A stretch of DNA of 64,000 nt from SCGC-AG-212-J23 sp035649175 (GTDB taxonomy: Bacteria > Pseudomonadota > Gammaproteobacteria > Burkholderiales > SG8-39): assembly GCA_035649175.1 (NCBI GenBank), contig DASRKB010000237.1:1-64000 (forward strand), written 5' to 3'. A program made the translations under genes and the position numbers. Position 1 is the stretch's first letter; every line of letters starts with the position of its first letter. Below, piece after piece: positions 59,410 through 64,000 of this stretch. Below the pieces are notes generated by a model. It had not been told where the DNA came from. It made no database searches and saw only the letters and a program-made list of their open reading frames with translations.

Positions 59410-60595
59410 TCAGCCGGCGGCCGCGCCACATCCAGGCGAGGCCCGCGAGCTGCACCACCCACACCATGCCGAGGGCCCACGTGTAGCCCTCGGCCGCATA
59501 ACGGCCTTCGACCGCGGGCCACAGGTCGAGCACCAGGCCGATGCTCCACTGGCCCGAGAACATGCCGATGAAGCCGAACAGGTTGATCGCGGTGTTGACC
59601 CGCCCGGAAATCTCCCTCGGATAGCGCCGCGAGAGGATCGCGTAGCCGAGCACGACCGCCGTGCCCGCGGCGACGAAGATGCACCATAAAAGCAGGCTCT
59701 TCATCCCCGCGATAATCAGCAGAAGGCTGCAGGAGGACACGCCGACGCCAGAGAGCAGCAACGGTAGCGCGCTGCGCCCCTCGCGCTGCGCGATATCGGC
59801 CGCGCGGCCGAACGCCATGTAGCCGACGATCATCGCCACATTCACCGCCAGCAGCCCGCGCGCCACCTCGGCCTGGGACCAGCCGGCCACGTCGCGCAGC
59901 CAGGGAGCGATCCACAGCGTCTGCAGCGCCACCGCGGCGAACTGGCTCGCGCCCAGGCACACGGCCACGCGCCTGAAAGCGGGATCGGCGAGGAGCGAGA
60001 CGAGTCCTCGCCACTGGCTCGCCCAATCGCCGCGCCGTGCGATGCTCTTCTCCGGAACCCAGAACCAGAGCACCAGACTCACCACCAGGGTCGCGGCGAC
60101 GATTAGCATGAACGCATCGCGCCAGGGCCATACGCGCAGCAGCATCTCGAGGGGCACGGTCGCAGTCATCGCGCCCACGGCGCCGGCCGAGAACGCGATG
60201 GCGTTCATGGTCGCGATGCGCTCGGGCGGGTACCACAGCACGAACGCGGTGAAAGACGCCATGAGGCAGCCGGACACCCCGATGCCGATCAGCGCGCGCG
60301 CGGCGATGGCCGCGCCAGCCGACTCCGCGTGCGCGAACCAGGCGCCGCCCGCCACAGCGACGAGCATCAGGAGCGCGTTCACGCGGCGCGGGCCGAAGCG
60401 GTCGAACGCGAGCCCCAGGGGCAGTTGTACGAGGGCGAACCCGAGAAAGTACACGCTGGAGAGCAGGCCCAGGCCGCCGGCCGAGAGGTCGAACTCGCGC
60501 GCGAGCGTCGGCGCGAGCACCGCGTTCACCATGCGGTACACGTACGACACGTAATAGCCCGCGATGAACGGGACCGCTACGCGCCAGAAGATCAA
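59399..60595 (-). CDS. MFS transporter
   Basis: 398-residue inner-membrane transporter with about 12 helices. The first-half motif region is LGLAFDRFGPRRVNALLM, and the conserved WYPPERIATMNAI loop matches the MFS_1 group that imports organic acids or phosphonates. The start codon appears to be TTG (60593-60595), overlapping the SDR stop as TTGA; no ATG or GTG lies in a better place and the first helix begins immediately after. It is last in the phosphonoacetate-hydrolase operon, which suggests uptake of the operon's substrate. Confidence 0.87.
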   Translation of the reverse strand: MIFWRVAVPFIAGYYVSYVYRMVNAVLAPTLAREFDLSAGGLGLLSSVYFLGFALVQLPLGLAFDRFGPRRVNALLMLVAVAGGAWFAHAESAGAAIAARALIGIGVSGCLMASFTAFVLWYPPERIATMNAIAFSAGAVGAMTATVPLEMLLRVWPWRDAFMLIVAATLVVSLVLWFWVPEKSIARRGDWASQWRGLVSLLADPAFRRVAVCLGASQFAAVALQTLWIAPWLRDVAGWSQAEVARGLLAVNVAMIVGYMAFGRAADIAQREGRSALPLLLSGVGVSSCSLLLIIAGMKSLLLWCIFVAAGTAVVLGYAILSRRYPREISGRVNTAINLFGFIGMFSGQWSIGLVLDLWPAVEGRYAAEGYTWALGMVWVVQLAGLAWMWRGRRLITD

Positions 60596-61338
60596 GATTT
60601 TGGCGTTTCGAACCCGCCCAGGTAGAAGCGGTTCCAGGTCGGGGTCAGGGTCAGCTCGTTGACGCAGGCGCGGGGCGGAAGCGAGGCGATGAACGCGATG
60701 GCGCGCCCGAGATCCTCGGGCTGCAGCATCCTCGCGCGCACCTCCGGCGCGGGCGGCACCGGGCGCTTCTCGAGGATCGGCGTCGCCGCCTCTCCCGGAA
60801 GGAGCGCGGTGGCGCGGATGCCGTTGGCGCACTCCTCCATGTTGATCGACTCGGTGAGCGCGATCACCGCGTGCTTGGTGGCGTTGTAGCCCGGCCCGGT
60901 GAGCACGCTCGGGTGACGGCCCGCCCAGGACGAAACGTTGATGATGAGCCCGTCCTTCTTCTCGCGCATAGAGGGCAGCACCGCGTGCACGCAATAGAAG
61001 AGGCCCGAGAGGTTGACCGCGACGACCTGGTCCCAACCGTCGACCGAGACATTGCGGAAGTTGCGCTGCGGCAGGTTGATGCCCGCGCTGTTGACCAGGA
61101 TGTCGACGCGGCCGTGGCGCTTGAGGATCTCGCGCGCCGCCCTCTGCACTTCCTCTCTCTCGGCGACATCGAGAGCGATCGTCTCGGCGTCGACCTTCTT
61201 CGCCGCCTCGCGCAGCGTGGCGGCGCTGCGTCCCGAGATCACCACCTTCGCGCCGGCCGCAGCGAGCTCGATCGCGCCGGCGAGCCCGATGCCCGAGCCG
61301 CCGCCCGTGATCCACGCCACCTTCCCCTGCAGCGTCAC
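60592..61338 (-). CDS. Short-chain dehydrogenase/reductase
   Basis: 248-residue SDR. The cofactor motif is ITGGGSGIGLAGAIEL, the NNAG motif is a NSAG variant, the catalytic Ser is in NVSSWAGRH and the Tyr/Lys pair is in YNATKHAVIAL. GTG start overlaps the stop of the phosphonoacetate hydrolase gene by four bases, and its stop overlaps the MFS start. An oxidation of an alcohol or aldehyde leading to phosphonoacetate is possible from context; the substrate cannot be read from the sequence. Confidence 0.88.
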   Translation of the reverse strand: MTLQGKVAWITGGGSGIGLAGAIELAAAGAKVVISGRSAATLREAAKKVDAETIALDVAEREEVQRAAREILKRHGRVDILVNSAGINLPQRNFRNVSVDGWDQVVAVNLSGLFYCVHAVLPSMREKKDGLIINVSSWAGRHPSVLTGPGYNATKHAVIALTESINMEECANGIRATALLPGEAATPILEKRPVPPAPEVRARMLQPEDLGRAIAFIASLPPRACVNELTLTPTWNRFYLGGFETPKS

Positions 61339-62579
61339 ACGCGCCCCCTCAGCCCGTTCAGGGCGTAATCGAAGATCTCGAAGCTCCTGGGCGTCGCCGC
61401 CCCTGCCTTCACCCGGTAGGCATCATTGAGCGGCGCACTTAGGATGAACGGCACCTTCGCCTCCGATACGCCGCCGTGCGTGCGCAGCCGGTGTCCCGCA
61501 AGTCCGGAGAGATCGTGCTCGGCCTCGGCGGCGCCGATGCAGGTGTCGGCGCTCGAGATCACCACCACGTCCGCCTCGCGGTCCTCGGGCAGGTCGTGCA
61601 CGCGGCACGCGGTTCTCTTGTCCAAGACGCTTTCGATGCCCGCAACCCCATAGATGGCGCTCATCACGTCCCTGCTCTTGGTCTCGCCCTGGCACCACAC
61701 CCTCACGAACCCGCCGAGCGCGCCGTGGTGCGCGACGAAGGCGTCGGTAATGGGGCAGATGACGCGCGTTGAGCCCTTGCCGAGCGTCTCGTCGAGGATA
61801 TCCTGCAGCCAGATGACGTTCGGGCGTCCCTCAGCATCGGACTTGTCGTTCATGCCGTGGTCGGCGGTGAGCGCGACGTCGACGCCGAGCTCGGCGAGGC
61901 GGCCAAAGCAGCGGTCGAGCGACTGATAGAAGCGCTTCGCCTCGGGCTCTTGCGGCGCGTACTTGTGCTGCACCCAGTCGGTGAGCGACAGATAGAGGAG
62001 ATCCGGCCGGTCCTTCCGCTCGAGCAGACGGATGCCCGCCTCGAGCACGAACAGCGAAAGCTCCATCGAGTACATTCCCGGCTGCGGCATGCCGACGAAG
62101 CCGAGGACGTTTTCTATCCCGTTCTCCTCTACGGTCGCCTTATTGGCAAATTCCGAAGAGAAGCTGACGTTGCCGTGCGACACGTCGAGCCCTTTCGCGA
62201 GCTGCTTCCTCAGCTTGTCCTTGGCGGTGATCGAGGCGACGCGCGCTCCGGCCGCGGCGAAGCGCGAGAGGATGGTGTCGCCGCGCAGGAGCTCCGGCCC
62301 GGTCATCACCACGGCTTTTCCGCTCTTCACGTCCAGATAGAAGTTTCCGGAGATGCCGTGGCGCGAAGCCGGCGTACCGGTGATGATCGACATGTTGTTC
62401 GGGCAGGTGAAGCTCGGCACCGTGCCGTACGCCACGGTCGCGAAGCCCTCGCGCATGAAGCGCGCGATGTTGGGCAGCGCGTCCTCCGCGAGGTAGCGCT
62501 GCAGGTACGCCGGGTCGCCGCCGTCGATGCAGACGACAGCCAACGGACGGCGCGGCCACGCATACGCCGTGCCGTTCAC
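61335..62579 (-). CDS. phnA: Phosphonoacetate hydrolase
   Basis: 414-residue enzyme of the alkaline-phosphatase superfamily that splits the C-P bond of phosphonoacetate to acetate and phosphate. Metal and nucleophile residues match Pseudomonas PhnA in type and spacing: Asp19 in VVCIDGGDP, nucleophile Thr58 in VPSFTCPNNMSIITG, SLTDWVQHKYAP, TADHGMNDKSDA and the late His in RTHGGVSEAKVP. GTG at 62577-62579 with AGGA upstream was chosen; an alternative GTG at 62615 would add 12 residues and overlap the transferase gene. It works with the SDR and MFS downstream. A ligand-binding regulator is not seen nearby. Confidence 0.9.
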   Translation of the reverse strand: MNGTAYAWPRRPLAVVCIDGGDPAYLQRYLAEDALPNIARFMREGFATVAYGTVPSFTCPNNMSIITGTPASRHGISGNFYLDVKSGKAVVMTGPELLRGDTILSRFAAAGARVASITAKDKLRKQLAKGLDVSHGNVSFSSEFANKATVEENGIENVLGFVGMPQPGMYSMELSLFVLEAGIRLLERKDRPDLLYLSLTDWVQHKYAPQEPEAKRFYQSLDRCFGRLAELGVDVALTADHGMNDKSDAEGRPNVIWLQDILDETLGKGSTRVICPITDAFVAHHGALGGFVRVWCQGETKSRDVMSAIYGVAGIESVLDKRTACRVHDLPEDREADVVVISSADTCIGAAEAEHDLSGLAGHRLRTHGGVSEAKVPFILSAPLNDAYRVKAGAATPRSFEIFDYALNGLRGRV

Positions 62580-62589
62580 TTCGACTTTC

Positions 62590-63288
62590 CTATCTTTTTG
62601 CGTACTGGGTGGCACCGAAGAGGATCTCGGCTTGCTCCTTGGTGAAGCTCGGGGTGGGACGGCGCCGGTCGGCGAGCACCTCGACCGCGCGCTTCACCGC
62701 CGGGCGCTCGGCGATGCGGTCGCGCCAGCGCTTCACGTTCGGAAATTCCTCGATGTCGACGCCCTGGCGCTCGGGGAAGCGTAACCAGGGCATGGTGGCC
62801 ATGTCGGCGATCGTGTACTCGCCGCATGCCAGCCACTTCGACTTCTGGAGCTGCTTGTCGAGAACCCCGTAGAGCCGCCTGGCCTCGTTGCGGTAGCGGT
62901 TCATGGCGTACTCGATCTTTTCCGGCGCGTACTGCAGGAAGTGGTGCGCCTGCCCGAGCATCGGGCCGACGTGCCCCATCTGCGTCATCACCCACTGCAT
63001 GACGCGCCAGCGGTCGGCAAGGTCCTTCGGCAGGAACTTGCCGGTCTTGGAGGCGAGGTAGAAGAGCATGGCGCCGGACTCGGCGAGCGCAATCGGCTTG
63101 CCGCCCGGACCCTCGGTATCGATCATCGCGGGGATCTTGTTGTTTGGCGAAATTTCGAGGAACTCCGCCTCGAACTGCTCGCCCTTGCCGATATCCACCG
63201 CGTGAACGTTATACGGCAGGCCGGTCTCCTCCAGCATGATGTGGATCTTGTGCCCGTTCGGGGTGGGCCAGGTATAGAGCTCAATCAT
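62590..63288 (-). CDS. Glutathione S-transferase (YfcG/nu-class-like)
   Basis: 232-residue GST. The thioredoxin-fold N-terminal domain starts MIELYTWPTPNGHKIHIMLEE, with the Thr-Pro-Asn-Gly active-site segment typical of nu-class enzymes, the cis-Pro region NNKIPAMID and the glutathione-contacting LAESGAMLFYLA. The C-terminal helical domain has GEYTIADMATMPWLRF. Nu-class relatives show disulfide-reductase or peroxidase activity. It overlaps the RDD gene by eight bases upstream and is followed 11 bases later by the hydrolase start. Confidence 0.93.
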   Translation of the reverse strand: MIELYTWPTPNGHKIHIMLEETGLPYNVHAVDIGKGEQFEAEFLEISPNNKIPAMIDTEGPGGKPIALAESGAMLFYLASKTGKFLPKDLADRWRVMQWVMTQMGHVGPMLGQAHHFLQYAPEKIEYAMNRYRNEARRLYGVLDKQLQKSKWLACGEYTIADMATMPWLRFPERQGVDIEEFPNVKRWRDRIAERPAVKRAVEVLADRRRPTPSFTKEQAEILFGATQYAKR

Positions 63289-63655
63289 CGTCGTCGATCA
63301 CCACGGTTCCCGCGATCTTGTCGTGCCACCCCTGCTTGCGCCGGTCGATCGCGATCCAGGCGAAGCCGAGGAACAGGGGCAGCATCGAAACCAGGTAGGC
63401 GGCATAGCGCGCTATGAGCCGCCCGGTGGAGGGCGCGCCGCCGGTCTTTGCATCCACGATGCGCGCGCCGACCGCCATCTTGCCGGGCGTGGCCCCGTAG
63501 CGGCGCCAGAAGGCGAGCACGGCGAGCGCAGGCAGCAAGGCCTCGAAGAGGAACCCGCGCAGCCCGAAGAGCGCGAGCGGACCGATCACCACGAACGCGA
63601 GCAGCGCGTCGATGATGAACGCCACGAAGCGGCTTCCCAGCCCGACGTAGGCCAC
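63281..63655 (-). CDS. RDD-family membrane protein
   Basis: 124-residue membrane protein of the RDD family, function unknown (some members are ion antiporters). It has the first-helix signature GLGSRFVAFIIDALLAF with Arg and Asp, two further hydrophobic segments (ALLPALAVLAFWRRYGA; YAAYLVSMLPLFLGFAWIAI), TPGKMAVGARIVDAKTG and the terminal RRKQGWHDKIAGTVVI motif. The start is uncertain: GTG at 63653-63655 is used here; TTG at 63704-63706 would overlap the oxidoreductase gene. It overlaps the transferase start by eight bases. Confidence 0.82.
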   Translation of the reverse strand: MAYVGLGSRFVAFIIDALLAFVVIGPLALFGLRGFLFEALLPALAVLAFWRRYGATPGKMAVGARIVDAKTGGAPSTGRLIARYAAYLVSMLPLFLGFAWIAIDRRKQGWHDKIAGTVVIDDDD

Positions 63656-63677
63656 GGCGCGAAGCGCCGGGACCGTC

Positions 63678-64000
63678 TCAGGCGAGCTTGACCAGCTGCT
63701 TGCCAAAGTTTCCGCCCTTGAGGAGGGAGATCAGGCCGCGCGGCGCGTTCTCCAGGCCCTCCACGACCGATTCGCGGGTCTTCAGGCTTCCTTCCTGATA
63801 CATCTTCAAGAGTGCCCTCAGTGCCTCGCCGTAGCGCTCGCGCCAGTCGAACACGATCATGCCCTGCATGCGGATGCGGTTCACGAGCACCGAGCGCATA
63901 TTGCGGTACCCGTAGGGCTCGGCGAGGTTGTATTCGGAGATCAGGCCGCAGATGACGATGCGCGAGAAGACGTTCATGCGGCGCAGGCAGGTGTCGAGGC
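63678..64000 (-). CDS. NADP-dependent oxidoreductase, MDR family (N-terminal part outside window)
   Basis: About 107 C-terminal residues of a medium-chain dehydrogenase/reductase of the CurA/leukotriene-B4-12-hydroxydehydrogenase type. Seen are the RMNVFSRIVICGLISEYN segment, VNRIRMQGMIVFDWRERYG and the terminal ENAPRGLISLLKGGNFGKQLVKL, all typical of the prostaglandin-reductase-like family, which reduces activated double bonds with NADPH. The cofactor domain lies beyond the right edge. It is the furthest upstream visible gene of this operon. Confidence 0.9.
   Translation of the reverse strand, partial: LDTCLRRMNVFSRIVICGLISEYNLAEPYGYRNMRSVLVNRIRMQGMIVFDWRERYGEALRALLKMYQEGSLKTRESVVEGLENAPRGLISLLKGGNFGKQLVKLA

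Overview
High-GC, densely packed bacterial DNA, most likely from a betaproteobacterium (Burkholderiales-like). The evidence is gene content (a complete branched-chain-amino-acid-type ABC operon beside beta-oxidation genes, tripartite-like ABC_sub_bind receptors, a BPSS1780-family membrane protein), a GTCCCCGC/GCGGGGAC REP-like hairpin and dispersed GGGGTC-N-GACCCC palindromes. Genus cannot be read from the sequence. I recognised about 51 protein-coding genes, two of them cut by the window edges. No rRNA, tRNA, insertion sequence or CRISPR array was seen. No stretch over 300 bases lacks a gene; the longest gaps are 642-850 and 819-1080 of the 30 kb region.

Region 1 (1-16.6 kb), acyl-CoA metabolism. 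A partial map gene is followed by a minus-strand operon (acyl-CoA ligase, diguanylate cyclase, enoyl-CoA hydratase, MaoC hydratase, cyclase-family hydrolase), then a livGFHM-receptor operon. A divergent GntR/FadR-type regulator has a perfect 13-bp operator over its own -10 box. Downstream on the plus strand lie fadB- and fadA-type genes, a ketopantoate-reductase-like gene and a cysteine synthase. Together these look like uptake, activation and oxidation of a carboxylic acid.

Region 2 (16.6-45.5 kb), a signalling island rich in cyclic-nucleotide parts. Seven minus-strand genes form one overlapping transcript: two periplasmic ABC_sub_bind receptors without permeases, a Cache-HAMP-GAF2 kinase, a PAS3 kinase, a stand-alone receiver, a receiver-nucleotide cyclase and a soluble kinase with ten tandem GAF domains. 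Divergent to it is a Crp/Fnr regulator. Next come a second receiver-cyclase, an SdhC-like/[2Fe-2S]/cyclase fusion, a stand-alone cyclic-nucleotide-binding protein coupled to an ABC exporter-like protein that has lost its ATPase residues, a metallo-beta-lactamase-fold hydrolase, a DUF445 protein and a PAS-GGDEF protein. My inference is a pathway from ligand binding through phosphorelay to a cyclic nucleotide and then Crp/CNBD output.

Region 3 (45.5-57.3 kb), a ten-gene minus-strand operon: four glycosyltransferases, a histidine phosphatase, a NodB-like deacetylase-family protein and a complete family-5 oligopeptide/oligosaccharide-type ABC importer. It looks like glycan or glycolipid assembly coupled to import.

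Region 4 (57.4-64 kb): a plus-strand SDR, thioesterase and BPSS1780 membrane protein, then a minus-strand operon with an MDR oxidoreductase (partial), an RDD membrane protein, a glutathione transferase, a phosphonoacetate hydrolase (PhnA), an SDR and an MFS transporter, suggesting breakdown of an organophosphonate.
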